DNA of 11,584 nt from Bacillota bacterium (GCA_021846145.1 JAJZCJ010000082.1:1-11584); one strand, 5' to 3'; shown: positions 1 to 5,939, counted from the first letter of the stretch. The notes: generated by a model not told the origin, from the letters alone. Numbers and translations: made by a program.

Positions 1-14
1 CAGGTAGATGTCGT

Positions 15-20
15 TATAAT
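15..20 (+). promoter_or_regulatory. -10 element of the tRNA operon promoter
   Basis: A perfect TATAAT sits 13 bases before the mature 5' end of the first tRNA, a suitable distance for transcription starting around base 27. The matching -35 box would lie outside the window, so only half the promoter is visible. If more tRNA genes lie to the left, it could be coincidental. Confidence 0.5.
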
Positions 21-33
21 AAAAAAGCGTTAT

Positions 34-108
34 GCGGAAGTGGCTCAGGGGTAGAGCATCGCCTTGCCAAGGCGAGGGTCGCGGGTTCGAATCCCGTCTT
101 CCGCTCCA
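34..108 (+). tRNA. tRNA-Gly (anticodon GCC)
   Basis: Folds as a complete cloverleaf: acceptor GCGGAAG pairs with CTTCCGC, D stem GCTC/GAGC, anticodon stem TCGCC/GGCGA around loop TTGCCAA, and T arm GCGGG-TTCGAAT-CCCGT. The discriminator is T and the CCA end (106-108) is encoded. Reads GGC and GGU codons. It is the first of four tRNA genes on the same strand, 10 bases before the next, so the four are probably processed from one transcript. Confidence 0.97.
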
Positions 109-118
109 ATTTATTTTT

Positions 119-195
119 GGGCCTATAGCTCAGTTGGTCAGAGCGGCCGGCTCATAACCGGTTGGTCCTAGGTTCGAGTCCTAGTGGGCCCACCA
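119..195 (+). tRNA. tRNA with CAT anticodon, probably tRNA-Ile2 (lysidine type)
   Basis: Complete cloverleaf: acceptor GGGCCTA pairs with TGGGCCC (one G-T pair), anticodon stem GCCGG/CCGGT around loop CTCATAA, T arm CCTAG-GTTCGAGT-CTAG, discriminator A, encoded CCA (193-195). The anticodon CAT fits elongator Met, initiator Met or Ile2. The first base pair G-C excludes an initiator, and loop CTCATAA is what Bacillus Ile2 tRNAs carry, whereas Bacillus elongator Met usually has TTCATAC. Ile2 is therefore preferred; its wobble C would be changed to lysidine by TilS so that it reads AUA. Confidence 0.9.
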
Positions 196-204
196 TACGA
201 GGTT

Positions 205-281
205 GTGCCCGTAGCTCAGCTGGATAGAGTGGTTGACTTCGAATCAAAAGGTCGGGAGTTCGAATCTCTCCGGGCACGCCA
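205..281 (+). tRNA. tRNA-Arg (anticodon TCG)
   Basis: Acceptor GTGCCCG pairs with CGGGCAC, the loop CTTCGAA gives anticodon TCG, discriminator G, encoded CCA (279-281). Overall very like the Bacillus tRNA-Arg(ACG) but with T at the wobble position, so it reads CGA and CGG-type codons. The outermost pair of the anticodon stem is a G-A mismatch (stem GTTGA/TCAAA), a small departure from a clean cloverleaf. Confidence 0.93.
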
Positions 282-298
282 TTTTCTCAATTTTATAT

Positions 299-372
299 GC
301 GGGTGTAGTTCAATGGTAGAACTCCAGCCTTCCAAGCTGATAGCGTGGGTTCGATTCCCATCACCCGCTCCA
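299..372 (+). tRNA. tRNA-Gly (anticodon TCC), integration target
   Basis: Acceptor GCGGGTG pairs with CACCCGC, anticodon stem CCAGC/GCTGA around loop CTTCCAA (anticodon TCC), T arm GTGGG-TTCGATT-CCCAT, discriminator T, encoded CCA (370-372). It is the last gene of the tRNA operon. Its 3' part from the anticodon stem onward is duplicated at 1342-1393, and integrase remnants follow both copies, so this gene has served as an attachment site. The tRNA itself is intact. Confidence 0.97.
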
Positions 373-374
373 AT
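323..374 (+). repeat. attachment-site repeat, left copy (inside tRNA-Gly)
   Basis: The 3' part of tRNA-Gly(TCC) plus two flanking bases matches 1342-1393 at 49 of 52 positions; differences are at 357/1376, 366/1385 and 372/1391. Tyrosine integrases commonly use a tRNA 3' half as attB and leave such a copy at the far end of the inserted element. This copy keeps the working tRNA. Confidence 0.88.
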
Positions 375-381
375 AAAATCA

Positions 382-416
382 AGGCTTCTCGGGACTTCCG
401 AGGGGTCTTTTATTTT
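382..416 (+). terminator. intrinsic terminator of the tRNA operon
   Basis: An 11-bp stem (AGGCTTCTCGG with CCGAGGGGTCT, three G-T pairs) closes a five-base loop GACTT and runs into TTTTATTTT. It begins ten bases after the CCA of the last tRNA. Confidence 0.85.
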
Positions 417-430
417 GCTCAGCTACAATT

Positions 431-547
431 TTATTTATCTGGTGATTTTCTGAAAGCTTCGGACAGCTTTTCGACTGCTTCTCGTTGCATCGTTTCGGTA
501 ACGTGCGAATAAGTGTTGGCCGTTAGTGTAATATTGGCGTGACCAAG
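431..547 (-). pseudogene. tyrosine recombinase (phage/ICE integrase), C-terminal remnant 1
   Basis: Reading the minus strand from 547 to the TAA at 431-433 gives about 38 codons beginning LGHANITLTANTYSHVTE and continuing through REAVEKLSEAF to the end. This is the last part of a phage-type integrase: GH belongs to the active-site histidine box and TYSH carries the tyrosine nucleophile. An in-frame TGA lies directly upstream (548-550) and no HxxR box or N-terminal domain is present, so most of the gene is gone. It lies just past the tRNA-Gly terminator, where an element integrated in that tRNA would carry its int gene. It would once have moved the element now represented by 323-1393. Confidence 0.82.
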
Positions 548-693
548 TCATATTAGAGGATCTATGATGGGTTCGTCTTGGCGCAACAAAACATAACTCT
601 CGTCTGACCAAATCTCTTCACGCAGTGAAACGTGCGTATGTGCGGCAGTTTGGGTATGATGGATGATAATGATACTCGCAGGGGGCGTTTCGG
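548..693. other. spacer between integrase remnant and Uma2 gene
   Basis: No intact gene. On the plus strand an open reading stretch ends in TGA near 664 with the residues LTKSLHAVKRAYVRQFGYDG, which could be the tail of a lost gene; I do not recognise it. The stop overlaps an ATG at 656 that begins MMDDNDTRR, which looks like the original N-terminus of the following Uma2 gene in another frame. Confidence 0.35.
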
Positions 694-1218
694 TTGCCAA
701 ATCATTTGTCTGTCCAAGCATCATTCGAACGGTGGGAGCGGATTGGTGGCGTTATTTATGACATGTCGCCGTCTCCCTCTTCGGAGCATCAAGCTATTTT
801 GGTGAATTTGGTACGAGAGATTAGCACGTACCTGAAAGGCAAGTCGTATAAGTTGTTCACCTCCCCGTATGATGTATATTTGAATGGGGATGAATCTGGC
901 GATTATGTCATTCCCGACATCACCATTATTTGTGATCCTAATAAAATTCAGTACAAGGGTTGTGTGGGTGTGCCGGATATGGTGATCGAAATTCTGTCGC
1001 CATCCACGGCTTACAAAGATAAAACGGCCAAGCTAAAGGCGTATCGAAACGCAGGGGTTCGTGAGTATTGGATTGTTGATCCGTACAATCAATTTGTAGA
1101 GGTCTACTTGTTCGCTGATGGAAGCAATTATTTTCCAATAGTTTACAACAAAGATGAGACGATTCCAGTCAGCATTTTTGGCGAGTTGGACATTGTCATG
1201 CAAGATATTTTTGAGTAA
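694..1218 (+). CDS. Uma2-family (DUF820) restriction-endonuclease-like protein, N-terminus probably damaged
   Basis: The 174-residue product has the Uma2 signature: IYDMSPSPSSEHQAI near residue 21, VIPDITIICDP near 70, VPDMVIEILSPST near 92, then KLKAYRNAGVREYWIVDP. These segments form a PD-(D/E)xK nuclease fold; the family's substrate is not established, and many copies ride on mobile DNA. The start is a TTG with AGGGGG seven bases upstream, and an in-frame stop at 670-672 rules out a longer N-terminus. An ATG at 656 starts MMDDNDTR in another frame, and firmicute Uma2 proteins often begin with a short stretch of that kind followed by LPNHLSVQ, as found here from 694. A one-base loss (or two-base gain) near 680-693 therefore likely removed the native start. 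The catalytic core looks complete. It is the only cargo gene between the two att copies. Confidence 0.8.
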   Translation: MPNHLSVQASFERWERIGGVIYDMSPSPSSEHQAILVNLVREISTYLKGKSYKLFTSPYDVYLNGDESGDYVIPDITIICDPNKIQYKGCVGVPDMVIEILSPSTAYKDKTAKLKAYRNAGVREYWIVDPYNQFVEVYLFADGSNYFPIVYNKDETIPVSIFGELDIVMQDIFE

Positions 1219-1292
1219 AAAAATTGGTGAAGAAGAAAAGCGAAGTGGGGTCGTTTAGAACGTGTGCCTATCGTTTCATGAGATAAGTGAGT

Positions 1293-1314
1293 TGGGCACG
1301 AAATGGGCACGAAA
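1293..1314 (+). repeat. 11-bp tandem direct repeat beside the att copy
   Basis: TGGGCACGAAA occurs twice head-to-tail (1293-1303, 1304-1314), 27 bases to the left of the duplicated tRNA sequence. Short direct repeats flanking an att core are typical arm-type binding sites for integrases. The role is inferred from position only. Confidence 0.45.
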
Positions 1315-1341
1315 GTTTGAATAAGGTGGAATTAGCGTTTT

Positions 1342-1393
1342 TCCAGCCTTCCAAGCTGATAGCGTGGGTTCGATTTCCATCACCTGCTCCGAT
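1342..1393 (+). repeat. attachment-site repeat, right copy (tRNA-Gly 3' fragment)
   Basis: Matches 323-374 at 49 of 52 positions. No acceptor 5' half or D arm precedes it, so it is not a tRNA gene. The three differences show it is no longer under tRNA selection. It is the far end of the element holding integrase remnant 1 and Uma2, and the near end of whatever carried integrase remnant 2. Confidence 0.88.
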
Positions 1394-1547
1394 TCGTGAG
1401 TGTAGATATCAGCCGTCGTAGAAAGCTTAGAATGGCGCAATCGCTCCTGGATCGTTTTCGTGTCTACGCCATCTTCGCGCAATAGCATGGCTGTCGTATG
1501 GCGAAGATCGCGGCAACGCGGTGGAAGGGAAGTTCGGGGAAAGAAAG

Positions 1548-1862
1548 AGAAAATACGGACTCGGGTTGATCCGATTGGTTGGCGACCAAAGCCTCCTGAT
1601 ATTGGTATAGAAACAGAAAATGAAATAGGCATTCGTCCTGAATATGTAACTAAAAATAAGATTGGTAATCATTCAGCGGCATCTAACTAAGTCCAGCACA
1701 CCCACAGCGGCGGCGAAGCCAAACATAAATAAACGCAAAGAAAAGCAAAACCATACTTCAGATGAAGATGACTTTGCTTCCTTATTTGTACCTAAAGAAG
1801 AAGCTGAATCGTTTGAAGACATGCTGAATCGCTCGAAATTAAATCCTGAATTTTTCAAGTAA
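1548..1862 (+). pseudogene. C-terminal remnant of an unidentified gene, frameshifted
   Basis: Two overlapping plus-strand reading frames look like one broken protein. The first gives IRTRVDPIGWRPKPPDIGIE and continues to SAASN with a stop at 1690; the second, one frame over, gives KSSTPTAAAKPNINKRKEKQ, then an acidic stretch and a tail ESFEDMLNRSKLNPEFFK ending in TAA at 1860-1862. A shift near 1675-1690 would join them. No start or ribosome binding site is visible. I do not recognise the family. It converges on yyaL with four bases between the stops and no terminator. It may be cargo of the second integrated element. Confidence 0.35.
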
Positions 1863-1866
1863 CACT

Positions 1867-3956
1867 CTACCCATCAAGCAAATTAGAAAGTGATTCCCAA
1901 TTAGTGACTGGCGAATGGCAGGTAAAATGCTCACAGACATAAGCAGTTAGTTCGCCATGTTGCGGATTTTGTCCTTTTGTAAACGGGGCCAATTGATTAA
2001 ATGTGTGAGCATCTTTGTCATTTCTGACAAGCAGACTCATTTGCGGGCGAAATTGCTTTTGGATCAATCTGACCCAATCTAGAGCTTGGTCGATATCGTT
2101 TGCAGCTACCACTACTTCTTTTGCGGGAAATAATACCAGTTGCAATGCGATAGCAAAAAACGCATATCCTGCAGGATGCTGGTTTGCTTGCGCATAAACA
2201 GCTTGTATTTGTGCATCTCGTTCAGCAATAAGTGGAACATCACCTGTTAGTGATGCCAACTTGGCCAGCACATAGGTTGCAACTGAATTTCCAGAGGGCA
2301 GTGCACCGTCATACCATGATTTCATGCGAATCACTAATGCTTCTGCATCATATCCACTTAGGAAATAACCACCCCCCGATTCATCACCAAACAAACGCTG
2401 TATGTCTTGCGCACATTCGATTGCGTTTTGGAGATATTTCACGTCCATTGTGAGTTCGTATAACTCAAGTTGTGCCCAAGCAAAATATGCGTAATCATCC
2501 AAAACAGCAGGGTGTTTGACTTCACCATCTCGATAGCGGGCAAGCAACCGCCCATCCTCTGAACGTAAATGCTCCATTAAAAAGTCATGCGCCGCGATCG
2601 CCGCGTTGCCGTATTGTCCGTCCCCAAATAGCCGTTCTGCTTTTGCAAACGCTGAAATCATCAACCCATTCCAGCCAAGCAATACCTTGTCATCCTTAAA
2701 AGGAGGGACACGTTGTTCACGATAAGCATACACTTTGTTGACAAGCGCGGTCATGTGCTTGTCCTGATGGTGGGATTGCAATACCCAATCCCGCCACTCC
2801 TGATCATTGATCGATTGCAGGTGAAGCACATTTTTCTCTTCAAAATTACCTTTGTCTGTCATGCCAAAAAAACGCACAAATGCCTCTGCTTCGTCATGAA
2901 GAATGCTGGTAATTTCTGCAGTAGTAAATGTGTAGAACTTCCCCTCTTCCCCTTGCGCATCTGCGTCTTGCGCCGCGTAAAATGCACCCTCTTCGCTATG
3001 CATTTCACGCAGGACATAGTCAAGAATGCTGATCGCGATCCCTTTCCATACGGGATCATGGGTCAAGTGAAATGCATCAAGATACGCGTGCGCAAGCAAA
3101 GCGTTGTCATATAACATCTTTTCAAAATGAGGGATCAGCCACTTGCGATCCGTAGAATAGCGAGCAAACCCTCCGCCAATATGGTCGAATATCCCGCCTC
3201 GGTGCATTTTTTCAAGTGTAGTCAACGCCATGTGCAATGCTTGTTCATCTTTCGTCAATGTGTAGTGGCGCAACAAAAACAGAATATTTTGCGGTGAAGG
3301 AAATTTAGGAGCATCTCCAAATCCAGCGTAACGCTGATCAAATTCCTGTTGGAGTTCTGCGTATAATGTGGTAAAAAATTCAGGCTCTGGAGTTAAATCT
3401 GCAGATTTTGACTGATTGCTCGTAAACTCTTGCAGCGAATGGGTCAGTTGTTCCCCGATTGCCTCTGCTTTGTATCGTTCATGTTGCCACACCTCGATTA
3501 GTTGCGGCAACAGTTCCAGCAAGCCTATGTGACCGTACTTTCTAGTTTTAGGGAAATAAGTGCCTGCAAAAAAGGGCTTTTTATCCGGTGTGAGAATCAA
3601 TGTCAGCGGCCACCCCCCTTGACCTGTCATGGCGGTACAAACATTCATGTACAAGTGATCCACGTCTGGCCTTTCTTCTCGATCCACCTTAATTGCCACA
3701 AAGTACTGATTGAGATAGTTCGCTACCTCATGATCCTCAAACGATTCTCTTTCCATTACATGACACCAGTGACAAGTACTTGTGGAAAACGACGTTAGCT
3801 ATACCCAATAGATAAAAAGACGGGCTTATTTTGGTGTTTCGCTATCTCAAAAGCCTCATCTGACCAAGGGAACCAATCAACTGGATTGTAAGCATGTTGA
3901 AGCAAGTATGGCGACTTCTCCTTGGCTAATCTATTAGGTATGCGATTCGTTGTCAT
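1867..3956 (-). pseudogene. yyaL: thioredoxin-domain protein YyaL (SSP411/SPATA20 family), broken by a 20-nt insertion
   Basis: The N-terminal piece (start 3956) reads [20 protein letters not shown], then [11 protein letters not shown] and [10 protein letters not shown]; the next piece resumes TCHWCHVMERESFEDHEVAN and runs 636 residues. Without the 20 extra bases at 3778-3797 the frame is continuous: 690 codons, 689 residues, the usual length of this family. Domains: a thioredoxin-like region (residues about 15-175, CHWC at 55-58, GGWPL, FAGTYFP) followed by an (alpha/alpha)6-barrel resembling sugar epimerases (FPSPQNILFLLRHY, GGIFDHIGGGFARYSTD, WLIPHFEKMLYDNA, DKVLLGWNGLMISAFA). Cellular role is not firmly established. 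The start is set by AAGGAGGT at 3964-3971. The insertion brings an in-frame TAA directly after IGYS. The rest shows no other damage, so inactivation looks recent. Confidence 0.93.
3778..3797 (-). other. 20-nt insertion that breaks yyaL
   Basis: On the coding strand the insert lies between the AGC of IGYS and the ACT of TCHWC. It starts with TAA and ends with ACAAGT, which forms a perfect 12-nt palindrome, ACAAGTACTTGT, with the first bases of the resumed gene. Removing exactly these 20 bases restores the family sequence with no residue lost. There is no target-site duplication and it is too short for an insertion sequence; a template-switch event is plausible. Confidence 0.85.
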
Positions 3957-4102
3957 CGGGCACCACCTCCTTATTTGCATTCTTAATGGTCAATCTGATG
4001 ATAGTCTACCCAAAATCAATGGATACCCCATGTCTAGGATTAACAACCCCTAATTTTATTAGCTTCAGCTAACGTATTTTCACGAAGAATCTAGCACAAG
4101 TC

Positions 4103-4130
4103 GCCAGTTCGAGTCTGGCAAGGCTCCACA
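4103..4130 (+). pseudogene. tRNA 3'-end fragment (T arm plus acceptor strand)
   Basis: GCCAG-TTCGAGT-CTGGC is a perfect T stem and loop, followed by seven acceptor-like bases AAGGCTC, one base, and ACA where CCA would be. No anticodon arm, D arm or complementary GAGCCTT precedes it. It is best read as a broken tRNA gene or an att scar from a tRNA located elsewhere. Confidence 0.5.
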
Positions 4131-4141
4131 CAATATTCTTT

Positions 4142-4188
4142 AATGACGCGGGTTATAGTGATCGCTGAGATTCCGGACTCGCGTCATT
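4142..4188 (+). terminator. long hairpin, possible terminator
   Basis: AATGACGCGGGTT pairs with GGACTCGCGTCATT over 13 bp (first nine perfect) around a loop of about 20 bases, followed by TGTATTTGG. The T tract is poor, so termination is uncertain. Its place just after the tRNA fragment suggests it could have ended a former tRNA transcript. Confidence 0.4.
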
Positions 4189-4255
4189 TGTATTTGGTCT
4201 GTAAAACGGGGCAAATTAAACGTCAAAACGATCAGGCGTATAATGGGGTGCTGTC

Positions 4256-4478
4256 TTGAACGTTGTCTTCGATTTCGACGGAGTGATCAATTCTTATAAA
4301 AGTGGTTGGCAGGGAGCCGCTAACATTCCTGACGAAGTGGGAAATTGTTGTCGACGACGTGACGGGAGAAAAGGTGCCTGCCATTGTGTATGTTGACGAC
4401 CGGGCTCTCACTTTTGATGGGAATTCATCCAGTTTACTGGAAAAAATCAGGCACTTTAAACCGTGGCATAAACAATAA
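4256..4478 (+). pseudogene. HAD-like hydrolase, internally deleted
   Basis: The start (TTG 4256, GGGG about eight bases upstream) gives LNVVFDFDGVINSYKSGWQG followed by AANIPDE, with the DxD motif of haloacid-dehalogenase phosphatases. After about 4335 the sequence continues one frame over as WEIVVDDVTGEKVPAIVYVD, then DRALTFDGN and LLEKIRHFKPWHKQ to a TAA at 4476-4478. The second part carries the VYVDDRAL segment that ends such proteins. The middle (the Thr/Ser and Lys motifs) is absent, so roughly 30-40 codons have been lost with a change of frame. Small HAD proteins of this type occur as orphan genes in Firmicutes and on phages. The next gene begins 38 bases later. Confidence 0.8.
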
Positions 4479-4516
4479 AAATTAGAAAATCAAGCCTCAA
4501 CGAAGGGAAGACGAAC

Positions 4517-5347
4517 ATGCCAATCAAGGGAGTAGACGGATGTTCAATTTTTTATGAAGTGAATGGCAAAGGGATTCCGGTCATGTTTGTCCATCCACCT
4601 GTACTTAGCAGCGTGACGTTCACACACCAGGTTGACGAATTATCAAAAACAATGCAGACAATTATTTTCGATATAAGAGGACATGGGAAGAGCGGATCTT
4701 CCCGGAAAACTTTGACTTATCCTTTAATCGTTGAAGACATGAGACACCTTCTGGATGAATTGCAAATTGATAAAGTCTTCCTATGCGGCTATTCGACGGG
4801 GGCGTCGATTGTTCTGGAGTTTTTGTTGACCCATCCGGAACGGGCGCTTGGAAGCGTCCTGGTGGGCGCATTGTCTGAAGTACGTGACTCAAGTTTGAAA
4901 AGAAAGATTTCCCTAGCAGCCATGTGTGCCAAAATATCGGCAGTTAAGTTACTAGCTTTTTATGTAACCTGGAGCAACTCTGATAACCCGAAGTTGTTCT
5001 GGAAGGCGTTTCAGGAAGCCGGAAAAGGGAACGCAAAAAATATCGAGGAGTACTACCGTTCAAGTTTGAAATATAATTGCACTGCGCGATTACCAGAAAT
5101 CAAGAATCCTGTTCTGTTGGTATATGGAGCCAAGGATCACGGGTTTCATCCATATGCCCGGTTGGCACTCAAGAACTTGCCCCATAGTCAGTTGGTTTTT
5201 GTGCCGGATGTAAAGCATCAGATTCCTACAAAAGCGGCGAATGAATTGAATCTGCTGATAAAAAATTTTGTCGTTCAGACAATGGAGCGCTCCTCCGCCA
5301 ATGCTACGAGCTTACGTGTCATATTTCCGCCAATCGTGCCCCAGTAA
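4517..5347 (+). CDS. alpha/beta hydrolase
   Basis: 276 residues of the alpha/beta-hydrolase fold. Oxyanion-hole segment FVHPP near residue 25, FDIRGHGKS at 51-59, nucleophile elbow GYSTGAS with Ser93, acid in YGAKDH (Asp207) and catalytic His234 in VKHQIPT. It should be a cytoplasmic esterase or lipase-like enzyme; no signal peptide or membrane segment is seen and the substrate cannot be told. The start follows GAAGGGAAG with normal spacing. The fold should end near residue 251; the last 24 residues (VQTMERSS onward) are translated antisense through the 3' end of the spore-protein gene. The native stop was therefore probably lost, or the downstream gene was brought in by a rearrangement. Confidence 0.88.
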   Translation: MPIKGVDGCSIFYEVNGKGIPVMFVHPPVLSSVTFTHQVDELSKTMQTIIFDIRGHGKSGSSRKTLTYPLIVEDMRHLLDELQIDKVFLCGYSTGASIVLEFLLTHPERALGSVLVGALSEVRDSSLKRKISLAAMCAKISAVKLLAFYVTWSNSDNPKLFWKAFQEAGKGNAKNIEEYYRSSLKYNCTARLPEIKNPVLLVYGAKDHGFHPYARLALKNLPHSQLVFVPDVKHQIPTKAANELNLLIKNFVVQTMERSSANATSLRVIFPPIVPQ

Positions 5348-5454
5348 TCACCAGTTGGAACCTGGATACCTAATTCTTGTGCGATTTCATACTTCAATTG
5401 ATCAAGTAAGCGCATGGCTTGTGGAACGATGGGCGTATTGCTACGATTAGACAT
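5275..5454 (-). CDS. alpha/beta-type small acid-soluble spore protein (SASP)
   Basis: 59 residues starting MSNRSNTPIVPQAMRLLDQL. KYEIAQELGI is the conserved first half, containing the germination-protease cleavage region (EIAxE), and GGNMTRKLVALAEE is the conserved second half. Such proteins coat spore DNA inside the forespore and are degraded at germination. The linker between the halves (QVPTGDYWGTI) is shorter than in Bacillus SspA/SspC and lacks the usual TSRxNG-like stretch that helps contact DNA. AGGAG at 5463-5467 lies eight bases before the ATG; an ATG four bases further upstream runs into a stop. The gene is convergent with the alpha/beta hydrolase and overlaps its last 73 bases, with no terminator between them. 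Confidence 0.9.
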   Translation of the reverse strand: MSNRSNTPIVPQAMRLLDQLKYEIAQELGIQVPTGDYWGTIGGNMTRKLVALAEERSIV

Positions 5455-5483
5455 GCATATTTCTCCTCGTTGTGCTTCAGAGG

Positions 5484-5521
5484 TAGTATCTGAATAATGC
5501 GAGGGAACATGTGGATGATGC
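5484..5521 (-). promoter_or_regulatory. candidate forespore (sigma-G/F type) promoter of the SASP gene
   Basis: Two overlapping candidates on the minus strand, both with a 17-base spacer. One has ACATG (5508-5512) and GATACTA (5484-5490); the other has GCATC (5517-5521) and CATTATT (5493-5499). The sigma-G pattern is GNATR with CATNNTA; each candidate misses it by one base in each box. Either would start transcription some 23-32 bases before the ATG. Expected for a SASP gene but not proven. Confidence 0.4.
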
Positions 5522-5530
5522 AGGTTTTGA

Positions 5531-5725
5531 AATTCAAAAGAGAAAAACTATTCATGGCTAGTCATTAAATGCACAGTCAAAAATGGCGTTAAAACGAGCA
5601 ATTATCACTTGTCATCAAGGGATATTAAGTTACAGTATCGTGGACATGATGTAAAAATTGATTACGTACTTTATGGGTATCGACGCCCCTCGACTACACT
5701 AAATCATATAATAAATGTAAAATAA
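5531..5725 (+). pseudogene. unidentified gene end (C-terminal remnant)
   Basis: An open frame of 64 codons follows a TGA at 5528-5530 and ends in TAA at 5723-5725, inside the stem of a strong terminator. The translation, with YSWLVIKCTVKNGVKTSNYH then IKLQYRGHDVKIDYVLYGYR and a tail LNHIINVK, looks protein-like, but there is no ATG or GTG start and no ribosome binding site. I do not recognise it. The stop-in-terminator arrangement is what a genuine gene end looks like; the 5' part would have been lost. Confidence 0.3.
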
Positions 5726-5767
5726 AGCATGATTTGATGAACCGGGTCAAACCATGCTTTATTTTTT
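5719..5767 (+). terminator. strong intrinsic terminator, possibly bidirectional
   Basis: AAAATAAAGCATG pairs perfectly with CATGCTTTATTTT (13 bp), and TTTGA/TCAAA extends the stem inward after one mismatch. The 3' arm merges into TTTTTT. The A-rich 5' arm gives a T tract on the minus strand too, so it could end transcripts from both sides. Confidence 0.88.
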
Positions 5768-5893
5768 ATATAAATGAAAAAAGCGAATGGAGCCAGGATC
5801 GAGTTGAACAATCGTGGTGGACTAAAATGCAAAGACTGATTATACACAAAATTCATATATGTATGCAGATCTATTGTGCTAGTCTTATGTCAG

Positions 5894-5906
5894 TAACGGG
5901 CCGTTA
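5894..5906 (+). repeat. intergenic inverted motif, copy a
   Basis: TAACGG-G-CCGTTA is a perfect 6-bp inverted repeat around one G, followed by TTATTAATAG. The core CGGGCCGTTAT and a nearby AATAG recur at 11464 onward. Confidence 0.55.
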
Positions 5907-5939
5907 TTATTAATAGCATCGAGAGCGTGAATACACGTG

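Larger units (their letters stand above)
1276..1530 (-). pseudogene. tyrosine recombinase, C-terminal remnant 2, reading through the att copy
   Basis: On the minus strand the residues LPPRCRDLRHTTAMLLREDGV and then TKTIQERLRHSKLSTTADIYTHES are the C-terminal catalytic part of a phage-type integrase. The second histidine (RH), the tyrosine (IYTH) and the RH of DLRH are present, but the first histidine of the HxxR box is Arg (RDLR), and everything N-terminal of LPP is missing. The frame stays open through the tRNA-Gly repeat (1342-1393), so the last roughly 38 codons are encoded by the att copy and the repeats beyond it. Its sequence clearly differs from remnant 1, so this is a second, independent element next to the same attachment site. 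Confidence 0.8.
3957..4255. other. intergenic region with scars
   Basis: Holds the yyaL ribosome binding site, a 14-nt palindrome TTAGCTTCAGCTAA (4059-4072) of unknown role, a tRNA-like fragment (4103-4130) and a long hairpin (4142-4188). I see no convincing sigma-A promoter for yyaL and no coding sequence. Confidence 0.5.

Noticed and set aside
184..453. 89-codon open frame across tRNA-Arg and tRNA-Gly
   Set aside because: It is made of tRNA sequence and the terminator; no ribosome binding site or protein-like pattern.
2713..3114. 133-codon plus-strand frame
   Set aside because: Antisense to the well-supported yyaL gene, no ribosome binding site, odd composition.
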